A stretch of DNA of 64,000 bases from Picocystis sp. L7 (Eukaryota; Chlorophyta; Picocystophyceae; Picocystales; Picocystaceae): assembly GCA_020975725.1 (NCBI GenBank), contig QXJR01000029.1:248001-312000 (forward strand), written 5' to 3'. The position numbers and the translations under genes are program-made. Of the stretch, positions 1 to 10,686 are shown piece after piece (the first letter of the stretch is position 1; each line of letters begins with the position of its first letter). The notes under the pieces are model-generated. The model did no database searches and was not told the DNA's origin. It saw only the letters and a list, made by a program, of their open reading frames with translations.

Positions 1-2133
1 GTTCAGTAGAGAGACTGCTTTGGCTTCGCCTTTGACGGCAAATGTAATATTCAAGTCCACCCCAACGTTTGATAGGAATAGCAAGCTGCTCTCAATTTGA
101 TTTGATTCACGAATCAGACAAAGACCCACCCCGGCAAAGTCCTCAAGAACAAGTACGAATGCCTCCATTTGCGTAATTAGGTCACCAAGAGCAACCCCAC
201 TGGTGCGAAGACTAACCACCACAAGAAATTCTGCCTCACAACTACCTGAATCGTAAATTGGTCCTGGCAGAACACTTGGATTATCAGCAGGAGGGGTTGG
301 AGCATTAGGAAGAGAGCTTGGCGGTGTAAACGTACCATCAGATGGAGCTTCTTCCAGTGGCGGTTCCATTACCCCCTCATCATCTTCCTCAGGAGGACTA
401 ACAGGCACTCCTTGCTCTCCTGTGCACTCCACCGTGTGCACGATCACGTCGTTGTCTACCAATTCGATCTCCCCCTCCAACGTGCAGGGATCTACACACG
501 GTGAACTCAGGGAACAAAGTGTATCATCCAAGCACGTGCTCAGCAATGTGGAGGTCCGGTTCTGGGTCTCCTCCTCCAGTGAGCAAGAAGAAAAGTCTGT
601 GAAGGGCTCGATTTTCATGCAGTTCTCGATGCTCGTGTCATTTGGAAAAAGGAAGCAATAACAGAACGAGGCTTCGCAGGGCTGATGAGGGTACACCTCC
701 TCCGAACCATCTGCAGGTGGAGGATCCAACGGAGCTGGTTCAGGAGGGGTGCACTCCACCGTGTGCACGATCACGTCGTTGTCTACCAATTCGATCTCCC
801 CCTCCAACGTGCAGGGACCCCCACATGTTTGGACGGACGTACAGAACAGATCGTCTGAACACGTGCTCAGCAATGTGGAGGTCCGGTTCTGGGTCTCCTC
901 CTCCAGTGAGCAAGAAGAAAAGTCTGTGAAGGGCTCAATTTTCATGCAGTTCTCGATGCTCGTGTCATTTGGAAAAAGGAAGCAATAACAGAACGAGGCT
1001 TCGCAGGGCTGATGAGGGTACACCTCCTCCGAACCATCTGCAGGTGGAGGATCCAACGGAGCTGGTTCAGGAGGGGTGCACTCCACCGTGTGCACGATCA
1101 CGTCGTTGTCTACCAATTCGATCTCCCCCTCCAACGTGCAGGGACCCCCACATGTTTGGACGGACGTACAGAACAGATCGTCTGAACACGTGCTCAGCAA
1201 TGTGGAGGTCCGGTTCTGGGTCTCCTCCTCCAGTGAGCAAGAAGAAAAGTCTGTGAAGGGCTCGATTTTCATGCAGTTCTCGATGCTCGTGTCATTTGGA
1301 AAAAGGAAGCAATAACAGAACGAGGCTTCGCAGGGCTGATGAGGGTACACCTCCTCCGAACCATCTGCAGGTGGAGGATCCAACGGAGCTGGTTCAGGAG
1401 GGGTGCACTCCACCGTGTGCACGATCACGTCGTTGTCTACCAATTCGATCTCCCCCTCCAACGTGCAGGGACCCCCACATGTTTGGACGGACGTACAGAA
1501 CAGATCGTCTGAACACGTGCTCAGCAATGTGGAGGTCCGGTTCTGGGTCTCCTCCTCCAGTGAGCAAGAAGAAAAGTCTGTGAAGGGCTCGATTCTCATA
1601 CAGTTCTCGATGCTCGTGTCATTTGGAAAAAGGAAGCAATAGCAGAACGGGGCTTCACAAGGTTGAGAAGCTGAAAAATTGGAGTCATTGCTTTCTTCCA
1701 ACCTTCTCCCCTCTCTTGTAAGAGGAGCTGGTAAATAAGTTTGGGGCACAACATGCACAGACTTGGAGTCCTCTGTCAGATACGTGCAAGGGGCTGTGTG
1801 GGTGTAGTAATGTTCGGCGACTTCTTCAACAAATCCTTCGTCAAAACATTGTTTCCTGCAGTCAACATTGTCTTCACAGGTTCCAGCTTCCAGGGAACAA
1901 ATACTGCTGGCCACTACATACCTTGTCTTGTTGTGAACTCCGTCCAAACATGGGGAGAATTCCCCGATGGATGCGACGGCCATGCATAGATTTCTCTCAT
2001 CCGAATCTTTTCGAAACTGACACCATGCGTTGGATTCATCTCGAAACGCCGCGACGGACAAGTGAAAAGACAGGAATGTGGTGGCAGTGAGGACCATCCA
2101 TGGGTTCCAACGAAAGAACGGAGTCGCCTTCAT
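1..2133 (-). CDS. Secreted Cys-rich tandem-repeat protein, C-terminus beyond window
   Basis: An open frame of 711 codons starts at ATG 2133 and is still open at base 1, so the C-terminus lies outside the window. The first ~29 residues look like a signal peptide (a hydrophobic stretch ending ...LSVAA). A unique Cys-containing region of ~130 residues follows, then four copies of a 109-residue module. Each module has ten cysteines, starts PCEASFCYCF, carries NDT and NRT glycosylation sequons, and (in the first three copies) ends in a Pro/Glu linker. After the fourth copy comes an acidic, Pro-rich hinge and a non-repeated region with few cysteines. The even number of cysteines per module suggests disulfide-closed extracellular domains. 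I do not recognise the family; a cell-wall, adhesin or sensor protein is possible. No membrane segment is visible in the part seen. Confidence 0.75.
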   Translation of the reverse strand, partial: MKATPFFRWNPWMVLTATTFLSFHLSVAAFRDESNAWCQFRKDSDERNLCMAVASIGEFSPCLDGVHNKTRYVVASSICSLEAGTCEDNVDCRKQCFDEGFVEEVAEHYYTHTAPCTYLTEDSKSVHVVPQTYLPAPLTREGRRLEESNDSNFSASQPCEAPFCYCFLFPNDTSIENCMRIEPFTDFSSCSLEEETQNRTSTLLSTCSDDLFCTSVQTCGGPCTLEGEIELVDNDVIVHTVECTPPEPAPLDPPPADGSEEVYPHQPCEASFCYCFLFPNDTSIENCMKIEPFTDFSSCSLEEETQNRTSTLLSTCSDDLFCTSVQTCGGPCTLEGEIELVDNDVIVHTVECTPPEPAPLDPPPADGSEEVYPHQPCEASFCYCFLFPNDTSIENCMKIEPFTDFSSCSLEEETQNRTSTLLSTCSDDLFCTSVQTCGGPCTLEGEIELVDNDVIVHTVECTPPEPAPLDPPPADGSEEVYPHQPCEASFCYCFLFPNDTSIENCMKIEPFTDFSSCSLEEETQNRTSTLLSTCLDDTLCSLSSPCVDPCTLEGEIELVDNDVIVHTVECTGEQGVPVSPPEEDDEGVMEPPLEEAPSDGTFTPPSSLPNAPTPPADNPSVLPGPIYDSGSCEAEFLVVVSLRTSGVALGDLITQMEAFVLVLEDFAGVGLCLIRESNQIESSLLFLSNVGVDLNITFAVKGEAKAVSLLN
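421..1665 (-). repeat. Tandem 327-bp repeat inside the Cys-rich gene (four copies)
   Basis: The sequence repeats with a period of 327 bp (109 codons), shown by the recurring block that starts near 422, 749, 1076 and 1403. The copies are almost identical at the DNA level, including synonymous sites; I see only isolated differences, for example in the right-most copy and a G/A change near 937. The left-most copy diverges in the middle (around 490-530) and lacks the Pro-rich linker. All copies stay in frame with the minus-strand gene. Confidence 0.92.
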
Positions 2134-2404
2134 GCCTGCTCTGCAGTAGGCTTCCTTTCCCTTCAATCACTGTTTGATTATTGTGTTTGGAGGGAAGGAT
2201 TCCAATGGCTGCGAATGGCTCTCCGACTTGCTTCACGTGTGCAATGCGAACTCACATGTGGCCACATGTCGTCGGTGGACCCGAGCCTGAGTCGTCCCCC
2301 CCCAAGGCTTCGTGAGAATATTCTCCCTATGGGGGAAGGGAAGACCAGCAGCCTCAAAGAAACCAGGGCCTGAAGAGGGGAACTGGCCTGGATAACAAGA
2401 AGAA

Positions 2405-4012
2405 TCATTCATCGTAGTCTTCGGACTCAATCTCCTCGCCATACTCGAGAACTAAGTGGTGAAGCTTTGCTGCTGCATCCTCCAAGTCAGAGGAGCTGAT
2501 CTGCCAGGAATCTAGCATGACCTTGCCCTGTCCACTGCTGGAAGCTGTTTGGAAAGACGATTGGATTCGTGACAGGTACGAGCCAAACGCATCTGTGGAT
2601 GACAGAACAGACAGCATAGACAGTGATTCTGGTGTGTATTCTTTTGCTTGTGCCGCGTGCAGCTCTCCTGGACCCTTTCTCTCGGTGCCTTGGTTACCTG
2701 GTCCCAATTTCTGAATGGGGAGTCTGATCGAAATTGGGAACTCGTATGGAAAGTACACAGGATATTGGCAGACCGTCCTGCTGCAGACACGGGCTTGAGC
2801 CTCTTTCATAATCCTTTCGTCTAAGTAGCTCTTAGCCAGTACCTGCGTAAGGGTATGTCCATGATGTTGAGCACCACGCAGTACAAAGTGCTCTGAGAAG
2901 AAAGATGTGCTCTTGTGGCAGGAAATCGGAGAGAGTTGCTCACAATCTACAAACTTCCGGTAAGGAGAGGGTTGCTGCCTCTGTCTAGTATCTTCGATTC
3001 GTGGTAAAGGGTCCAAGGATTGGCAAGGTAGGGATGCAGTAAGAGCAACGTAGGGAGCCTGCCGCCCCCCTCGCAACATTTCAGAATATTGGGAAGCATT
3101 CAACACGATTTGTTCACTCCCATCCGGTTCCATTCTGTAAGGCAGCGTAGCACTATCTATGGCAGTTGCAAGGAGTGCGCTGCTGTTGTAAAAGCCCTTG
3201 TCCATGCTGACATACTTCAACCCTGCAGAATAAGCATCTTCGTGTTTCAGAGGGATCACCACATCACAGTATTCTGCAAAAACAGCATTCGCCATGCCTG
3301 CATTGAGTCCCTCCACAACGGTCCAAAGATTTGACTGGCTTGCAGCGCTAAGTTTTAGGTAGTAGGCTTGGGATGCTTTGATGGAGAAGAGCAAAATAGG
3401 CATTCCTGGAAAGTCGTCTTTGATGGCGGGCAAAAGTTCTGCAGCCATACCTTCAAAGGCAGATGTTTCCTCCACAAGGATTTGAAACGCTTGCAGATGA
3501 TCACATTCCTCAGTAAACCATCGTACTCTATCTTGCAGCTGCTCCGAAAAAGAGTCTTCCTGCGCCAAGAGAGTGCCTTGCCCGTAACCTGCCATTCCTA
3601 TCCCACTGTTCCAGAGTCCCTTGGCTTCAAGAAAGCTCTTGGGATGTGTCACATTCCGCATCCAGCTTTCCCAACCAAGATCTGGTCTACGTTCCATCTT
3701 TTCTACAGGCCCTTCCCATTGTGTCTCTGCATCGCCTTCTTCCCTGTTCCGCTGACCAGGTTCAACATGACTGTGCTTATGGTTGGATCGAGGGCCTTCC
3801 GATCCCTCCATCTCGCGTTCAATCGAGACGTGTTGCCTAGCCATACCGACGCTCACCACTCGAGGCACCAGTGCGTCTCCACTGCCATGCAGTCGATGCA
3901 TGGCGTCTCCTGGATGCGCTCCTTGCACCTCTTGCATGGCCCAGAAGCGGCTTCCGACGGCGCAGGCGGCATCACCTAGCTGCAAAGTGACCACAGACGG
4001 CGTCGATTCCAT
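2405..4012 (-). CDS. Misato/DML1-like tubulin-related protein
   Basis: The 535-residue product opens with the Misato N-terminal signature VVTLQLGDAACAVGSRFW, followed by the family block around LQDRVRWFTEECDHLQAFQ and GMAAELLPAIKDDFPGMPIL. Misato proteins have tubulin- and myosin-like segments and act in mitochondrial distribution and morphology; some also act in spindle assembly. ATG 4012 was chosen because the conserved N-terminus begins seven residues later; upstream codons in the same frame have no family similarity. The C-terminus is acidic (EESEDYDE-like). No intron is needed. The gene is divergent from the coiled-coil gene at 5403. Confidence 0.88.
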   Translation of the reverse strand: MESTPSVVTLQLGDAACAVGSRFWAMQEVQGAHPGDAMHRLHGSGDALVPRVVSVGMARQHVSIEREMEGSEGPRSNHKHSHVEPGQRNREEGDAETQWEGPVEKMERRPDLGWESWMRNVTHPKSFLEAKGLWNSGIGMAGYGQGTLLAQEDSFSEQLQDRVRWFTEECDHLQAFQILVEETSAFEGMAAELLPAIKDDFPGMPILLFSIKASQAYYLKLSAASQSNLWTVVEGLNAGMANAVFAEYCDVVIPLKHEDAYSAGLKYVSMDKGFYNSSALLATAIDSATLPYRMEPDGSEQIVLNASQYSEMLRGGRQAPYVALTASLPCQSLDPLPRIEDTRQRQQPSPYRKFVDCEQLSPISCHKSTSFFSEHFVLRGAQHHGHTLTQVLAKSYLDERIMKEAQARVCSRTVCQYPVYFPYEFPISIRLPIQKLGPGNQGTERKGPGELHAAQAKEYTPESLSMLSVLSSTDAFGSYLSRIQSSFQTASSSGQGKVMLDSWQISSSDLEDAAAKLHHLVLEYGEEIESEDYDE

Positions 4013-5402
4013 CCCGTCTTCGTCCTGGCGTTCTCTTCCTACGATGCTCTGCGTTCTGCTCCTGCAGGATCGTGGGCACGCACCTGGAAGACCAGGTCTT
4101 CTGGTTGGGCACGTTTTCGATACGTGTCGTTGTGTCCCCACCCCAGCACAAGCACAGCACAAGGGCACAAGACCGACGGGGGGAAAGGATCAATGGACAA
4201 TCGTGGTGATGCGCCCTGGACGAAGTGCAGGACTGAGTGGTGTCCCACGCACACCGGATGGAAGGGCAAAGATCACAATCGATGTACCAACATGAAAGTG
4301 GAACATATCGGTGGTGCTTTTGCTACCACAATGAACGGTGCAAGACCAAGTATTCGCTTCTTGGCCCTCAGAGAGGACTTTGGGTGCATCAAAGGAGCCT
4401 AAGCAAAGAAAACGTACGAAGGCTTGAATGCACGCTTTTGGGGAACGGTGCGGATGGAATGCACGAGCCGAGATTGCGTTCGAAAGACATCTCGTAGGGT
4501 GCCTTTCGAGAGTCGAAGCGTGCCACCCACTTTCACTTGCATAGGCGTTGGTACGCGTATGCAAGCGCGCTTCGTAAAGCAACCCCTTTCCTCTTAGAGT
4601 ATGTCGAGGATGCAGACGACTTAACCGACAAGGCGGCAATTTCTCTACAACATCCTTTACTCACGCACATCGAAATAGCTTTACTTTATGACAAAGTATT
4701 CGGCCTCTACTAACGCTTGCTTCCAATTGCCATTTCAAGCATTGCCCTCGTGCAAAGCAAACACTGCATGCACATCCGCTCACTAATTTTGCAATTGTTC
4801 GGCTTTGCAAGCAACGCTTTGTTCTGCTCCCTTTGCCGTCGTCTTTGCCACAATTGTGCAAGAAAGTGGACGACCATTGGATGCGTTCTTTGTTGCTTTT
4901 CCTTTCATTCCGCTCGAGGAACTTAATGCTTCCCTAAAATGCTCCCCTTTCTCCACGGTATCCCTCGCGAGTGTCCCCGCATTGCTTCTCATGAGAGCTT
5001 CATTGTCTCTTCGAGCGACGCCACTTCTGACTCGGCAAATGGTCAACATCCCTTGAACCTCTACTTGCATCCAACGGAGCATCGTGCACTCGATTCGCCA
5101 CCCGTCCTCCTTCCCTTCTCCCCCCAAGGCTCTCCCTCGGAAACCCTCTTGAAGCTTCTCTCCCCATCTTCCTTTCAAACCCTCCCTCTCTCGCCCTTCC
5201 CTCGGTCTCTAGACCCTGAATGGGGCGAATACGTCTTGGGGTCGACCTTAACCGTTGGGTTAAAGTCGCCCCATTCGGTTTGAACGAAGCCCAAGCCCGC
5301 GCAAGGTGATTCCATTTCGTTCCACATCGCTCGAAAGGGTCAAGCAGACGCGCGTTGAGGTCCCAAGATGGTCCACAGGAGCGCTTGAAACCAGTCGGAG
5401 GC
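4013..5402. other. Divergent intergenic region, Misato / coiled-coil gene
   Basis: About 1.4 kb separates two divergent starts. Short open frames occur but none shows a recognisable domain. Near 5236-5262 lies a GGTTAA-type inverted motif (CTTAACC...GGTTAA) about 150 bp upstream of the 5403 start. The part between ~4560 and 4930 is relatively AT-rich. Confidence 0.5.
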
Positions 5403-8309
5403 ATGCAAGGGAACAACAGGAACCTTCCCTTGCCGGGAGCAAGCAGGGTCGCCTCGAAGACGGTCGGTCTGGGGCAGAACCAAGGCGCCACGAAAAGGAA
5501 ACCAAGAGGGTCGGAACGAGGGACAGCTCCCATGGAGGAGAAAGAAAACAACGTATCGAATGGCGCAAAAGATACAGAAAGCAGAGACGGAAAGTTGACG
5601 GTCCAGGATCAGGTTGAAAGGCAGCATGGACCCCTTGCACGACGTGGTACGAATGAGCAAACGGAGGAGAAGAAAGATGCGGACCAACCAGGTAGGGGCG
5701 AACCGATGCCGAACCTGAAGAAACAGACCAGGGTTTCCATGATGGGGAACGACATCGTGGAGCAATACAACGGCATCAAATGCCTGATGGAAGAATGCAG
5801 GAGGCTTGCAAACCTTGTGGGAGAATTGAAGCAAGAGCAGAGAGATGCAGACAAGAAAGTGCAAGAAGCACACCTGGAAAGAGATCAAGCACTCGAAAAA
5901 GTCGAAAAAATAGAATCTGGCACTGGTAGGCAGCATGTCGAACATCTTGATCGTGGTGCTCATGAACTTTCACAAAAGCTCGAGAACTTGAAAGAAAATT
6001 ACACGGGCTTTGAGATGAACATGCAAGCCGAGATCGAGCACTTGGAGAATGATAGCTTTGTTACTCCTCACACAGGTGTGAAGGGGCAGCACAAAGCTCG
6101 CTCGAATCAAGAAAAGTTGAAAGATCGCATGCCCCTGCAAGAAACAACAAACAGGGATATGACCCATCCGAGAGCTGGCATATGCATGACAGACAAAAAG
6201 CAGATAACTTGGGCATCCATGAGGGATGCAATGCGGGCGCTTCAGGATGAAAACGAGCTTTTACTGTCAAAAGTTGAAGAGAAGACACAGGAATGCACGC
6301 TGCTGGTGGAAGAGAATCGAGAATATTCAGAGCAAGTCCGTGCCCTTGCCGATGCTCAGGACTACAGTAAGGCTCTTGTGCTGGAAAATAAGGAACTATT
6401 TCAGCAGGTGCAAGGTCTGACGTCACAGCTGTCAGCAAGCCTCACAGAAGATGATACGTTGAAGAGAGAGTTGATCCTCGTCAAGCAGGCACTTGCAAGC
6501 ACCACAGCGGAGAAAAGAACTCTTGAAGATGAGTTTGAAGAGTTGAAGGCAAGCATCGGCAGCCTGATAGAGCAAAGAAAATTGTCCGAAGGGATGTTTG
6601 AAAGCATGATCCACAAGTTTCAGATTGAGAAGGCAGAAGAAGTCAACACATTGCGTTCTCAGCTTCAATGTGCTGGAGAGAGGTGTGCAAGTATACAGGA
6701 AGAACTTGCAACGGCACTGGCAGAAAGTGGAATGGATCAAGAAAGAATTTGGGAGCTTGAGAAGGAACTATCTGATTCTAGGCAAAAGATTGACATGCTT
6801 ACTCTGGAATTACAGGGTATGGAAGATGAGCAGGCTGCGAAATCGCAAGCGGCTGCACAGAAGGATATGGGTTTCTCAGCATGTACTGCGGCGTGGGAGA
6901 AACTCCTTAACGAAAAGGATAAAGACATTACTGCACTGAATGGCACGGTTTTAGAATTAGAAGCAAAGAACGAAGACCTGCTAAACGAATTAGAAGAAGC
7001 GTACGCATTCATTGAGGGACTAGAGGAAAGCGATCAGGAAGTACACAACAACCTCACAGCAAGACTGCAAGCCCTGGAATCAGAATCTTTTTCTTTGTCA
7101 GATGAACTATTTTCTGCAAGAGGACGTGTTTGCGAACTAGAACGCGAGGTGGTGAGGCTTGGGGGATGCGAAGATCGAGCAGCCTTCTTGGCAGAGCAGC
7201 ACTTATTTTTGCAGGAGCAACTGGAAGATGAGATTAAAAGCTCGCACATGATGGAGAAAAGGATTGAAAGCTTGCACAAGGTCTCCTGGTTTCTTCATTC
7301 AAAGCTAGAAGAGAAGGACTCACACATCAAGGCGCTGAAGAATGAATACAAAGAGGGCACTGGTAAATTGGGAGAATTTCATGGTGAGTTGGTCCGCGAA
7401 TTGTCTGTAGTGGCTGAAAGTGCAAAAACACTTCAGGTTGAGCTTAGAGTTGCACAAAGCAGAATTCAACAGCTTGAAGGAGATAGCTCCACCCCATCAG
7501 ACTTTCAGGAACCGCCTTCTGGGCATCCATCACCAGCCCCTAACCCATTGCAGGGCATGCTCTTAGAACTAGTTCAGATTTCAGACGAGCTTACAATTCG
7601 AGTCAGGGCAGTTGTGAATCGTGGTAAGGAGAGTGAAGAACACAAGGAAGAGGCTGCTTTGAAAGTGTCAAATTTACTTTATCTTCTTCGGAAACTTGCA
7701 GAAAGGATGCAAGCATGCTTGCTGCAGCAAAAAGATTGTTCAGAACATGTTGGCAATGGCAACGATAAAATGGTGGCTGTAGGTGAGCATACAGTTGCAA
7801 ACACAGAGCTGGTGCCCCAGTTGAATACATTGGAGAAATCTACAGATGTACCTGCTTCTACTGCTAGTACAGAACGAGGAGACAGGAGTATAATGGCAGA
7901 TATAAACTCTGCAGGAGCAGAAGTCAGTACTGTTCTGGAGGAGCATGAAGGAAACATCACAGATCTTCGAGTGCAGCTGGCAGAAAAGGATGAAACAATT
8001 CAACAATTGCAAGAGTGCATAACTGCACTTAAAAGCATAAACAGGGCTACAGCATGCATAGTATCAGAAATGCAAGAAAAGAACAGGAGATTGGGCAATG
8101 AGTTCAATCAGTGTCATTTGCAAAAGCTGAAGTTGGAACGAGAGAACTTTATCTTGAAGTCAATCACTTTCGGTATTTCTCACAGCCACCACCAACTTGA
8201 TAGCCCGTGGCAACCTAATGCTTCAACAACAGGGCAAGAACTATGGGCAGGTATGTATGCCGAGGAGAATGAACGTCTCCTTTGTAGCCTAGAGAAGGCT
8301 TCGGTGTAA
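5403..8309 (+). CDS. Large coiled-coil protein, function unknown
   Basis: The 968-residue product is dominated by heptad-rich segments full of Glu, Lys, Leu and Gln from about residue 90 to the C-terminus. A basic, Gly/Arg-rich, low-complexity N-terminus comes first. A Pro/Ser hinge (STPSDFQEPPSGHPSPAPNP) interrupts the coil near residue 715. There is no signal peptide, membrane segment or catalytic motif. Such architecture fits golgin, kinetochore, basal-body or other tethering proteins, but sequence alone does not choose between them. The frame extends upstream of 5403 without an ATG; 5403 is the first ATG. A downstream ATG at 5531 is a possible alternative start. Confidence 0.8.
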   Translation: MQGNNRNLPLPGASRVASKTVGLGQNQGATKRKPRGSERGTAPMEEKENNVSNGAKDTESRDGKLTVQDQVERQHGPLARRGTNEQTEEKKDADQPGRGEPMPNLKKQTRVSMMGNDIVEQYNGIKCLMEECRRLANLVGELKQEQRDADKKVQEAHLERDQALEKVEKIESGTGRQHVEHLDRGAHELSQKLENLKENYTGFEMNMQAEIEHLENDSFVTPHTGVKGQHKARSNQEKLKDRMPLQETTNRDMTHPRAGICMTDKKQITWASMRDAMRALQDENELLLSKVEEKTQECTLLVEENREYSEQVRALADAQDYSKALVLENKELFQQVQGLTSQLSASLTEDDTLKRELILVKQALASTTAEKRTLEDEFEELKASIGSLIEQRKLSEGMFESMIHKFQIEKAEEVNTLRSQLQCAGERCASIQEELATALAESGMDQERIWELEKELSDSRQKIDMLTLELQGMEDEQAAKSQAAAQKDMGFSACTAAWEKLLNEKDKDITALNGTVLELEAKNEDLLNELEEAYAFIEGLEESDQEVHNNLTARLQALESESFSLSDELFSARGRVCELEREVVRLGGCEDRAAFLAEQHLFLQEQLEDEIKSSHMMEKRIESLHKVSWFLHSKLEEKDSHIKALKNEYKEGTGKLGEFHGELVRELSVVAESAKTLQVELRVAQSRIQQLEGDSSTPSDFQEPPSGHPSPAPNPLQGMLLELVQISDELTIRVRAVVNRGKESEEHKEEAALKVSNLLYLLRKLAERMQACLLQQKDCSEHVGNGNDKMVAVGEHTVANTELVPQLNTLEKSTDVPASTASTERGDRSIMADINSAGAEVSTVLEEHEGNITDLRVQLAEKDETIQQLQECITALKSINRATACIVSEMQEKNRRLGNEFNQCHLQKLKLERENFILKSITFGISHSHHQLDSPWQPNASTTGQELWAGMYAEENERLLCSLEKASV

Positions 8310-10686
8310 TTTTCAAGAGTTTCGAACCCTCTTAAGTGCCTTGCATCGATTGCTCTTTGTCGACCAGTCAAAGGCCACACTCATTCCGTGAATTTAGCAA
8401 GAAGTTTGCGAGCTCTGAACATGTCATATTGTTGTGTGAAAACTTCGATTTGACGTGAAAATTAAGTGGAGAAGAAAGTTTGTACTTTCGTCGTCGTGAT
8501 ACACCATTCGCAGCGTCGCTTTTTGGCCACGTAGAAGGAGCATTGCCGAATGTGATACAAGCGCAATTGTAGAATTTCTATAGCTCGAAATGGTCCACTT
8601 CCTAAGGATGTTAGTTTGCCGTGCTCGCAAAGCGTATGGACCGGCCTCTTGTTCCCATCTTTGCACGCCGTGGCAATGTGGTTTTTGAAACCGCCAACGG
8701 CCACTTCATTCAAATGCACAAAAATCAACTAGAATTTTCTTTAATGCTTCAAGTTGGCATTTTCCTATTCTGGTGCCCCAATCGTGAACTCGCTTATCAT
8801 TCACGGTACTTGTTCATGATGGCCTGTTCGGAAGTTTTGCGTGGGTGCAAGTTGGTGGTTCCAAGTTGCTATTGACGCCACAATCTCCAACAAAAAGTAA
8901 TGTATATACGATAAGTTGTATGCTCCTGAGCAATACTCCTTTAAATCATTAGATCCATCGCTTGAGAGCGTTCTTTATCCCTGCTATGTGAATGTGCACG
9001 ATGTGAGGTCGCCATCACAAGTCGGGGATGCCAACTGACCGTCGCCCCTTCTTGCTTCAAATGCCATTATGAAGTGTTTGGGAGGCTTTATGCTTACCGG
9101 ATATGGTGCAACATTCTTGACTGTCAGGAGTGAAGCTCCTTGCTCTCGAACTCCGCTAATGCGGAGGAAGATGCCTCGGAGGTCGAGGAGGCGATTGGGA
9201 GACGGCTCCACCTTCGCGGTCAAGATCAACTTGATTACAAGATGTCTGGGGGAGGAGTTAAGTACTCCTCCCATCGAGGGTTGACCATCCATTGAAGGGG
9301 TTCAATGGGTGAGGAATCAAGGGGGGGCCTAGTTCCTAACATTGACATTTTTGTTTTTTGGCTACTTGAAGCCTTCATTGCCATACGTGAGATTCCTCCG
9401 TATTCCGCAACTTGCTCCATTGAATGTGGGAAAATGCCCTCTTTGTATCAAACGTGGATATTGAAACTACTCAAAGTCAATGGTACGTGTAGATCGCTCT
9501 GATTTGATGGTGGCGAATTCCGAATCGAAATTACGTGGGGTGATCGCATCAATGGTTCGTGTCTTGTACCGCATCGTTTTGTGACCACTTCGGCGCTATT
9601 GGGGATGGAGGACAAATATGTGCTTGCACTCAAAAAACCTAGAGAAGTAGAGTATATCATCTTCAACAATATCGTTCGCGTGCATTAGCAGTTATGTTTC
9701 CGTCATTGAACAACCGAGGAATCTTCCTCACCGTGTTGTGAGGATGGGGGGATTATGGGTGTCCTCATCATGCCTTTCTTAAGGGTAAGTTGCACGCTTT
9801 TTACGTTGCAAATTGAAATGTGCGAGGCTGGTCAATTCGTCGTAACGATTGCAATATCAAGGTCGGAAGCCTCCCACTCCTACGCCAGAGTGTAACGCTT
9901 GTTCTCGACGATGCCCTGTTTGCTATTTAGAATAAAGAAACGGTCGAAGCACGTCACTTGGTTGCACAACGTATCGTAACACAATAGGTCTGATTGATTT
10001 CCAAGGAAAAGCCACCAACGCTACTTTCAAGGCAATGCTTCCTATTCAGAGCCGTCTTTTCTCACTCATCATTCGCTCTTGCGCGAGGATCGGTTCTATA
10101 GTTGTAGCATAGAGCCGTTTTGAGTGCTTTCCCATGCCATGTTCGAAGAATGTCCTAGGTAGACGTCCCCGTCCATTGCTCCAGGCGACCAAGAAGGTAC
10201 AATGCGGCATCCTTCGCTCTCGAGTCTTGCTCAAGTGGCACGATGTCGTAGTTGGAGCTACCCTTCGGATCCAACAGTTCCCATTGACAAACCATCATGA
10301 TGACTCGTGAGCAACAAGACCGTTTCGAGCGATTCCCTTGTTCGTCGTGCGTACGACCTCGGATAGATTGGCGCAAGCCAAGGGCGGCACACATGCGTGG
10401 ACCGGGTGTTTTTCTGCTGCTCTTCCTCCCACCCGTCCTCTACCTCCCTCGGCCTCGCGTACGATGCACCGCGTGGTTGGGTTCGGCTCTCGCAGGCATG
10501 CCCCGTCCCCATCCCATGGTCTCCTCGTTCCTCTCTTTTCCTCTTCCCGGTCCACGTGGGTCTCGGCCTTCGATTTAAGCATCGAGTTAACCCCTGGTCG
10601 TGGACCTGTCCGACTGGTCGCGTCATTTTGGACGTGTTTTTGCGACGACACGAGGCGCGCATCCGCCATTGAAACGTGTCGCGTGG
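8310..10686. other. 2.4 kb without a recognisable gene
   Basis: This is the longest gene-free stretch in the window. It is AT-richer than its neighbours and only short open frames occur on either strand, none with a recognisable motif. It must hold the 3' end of the coiled-coil gene and the promoter of ATG3; a GAGTTAACCCC motif lies near 10583-10593, about 95 bp upstream of the ATG3 start. A perfect hairpin is listed separately. Confidence 0.5.
9250..9272. other. Perfect 9-bp hairpin in gene-free region
   Basis: GGGAGGAGT and ACTCCTCCC form a perfect 9-bp inverted repeat around a 5-nt loop (TAAGT). It lies in the gene-free stretch. It could be part of a non-coding RNA or a chance palindrome; there is no further support. 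Confidence 0.35.

Noticed and set aside
422-1642. Series of plus-strand reading frames of about 80-95 codons repeated at 327-bp intervals
   Set aside because: They are the reverse reading of the in-frame minus-strand repeat gene, begin with non-ATG codons in several cases, and give low-complexity peptides.
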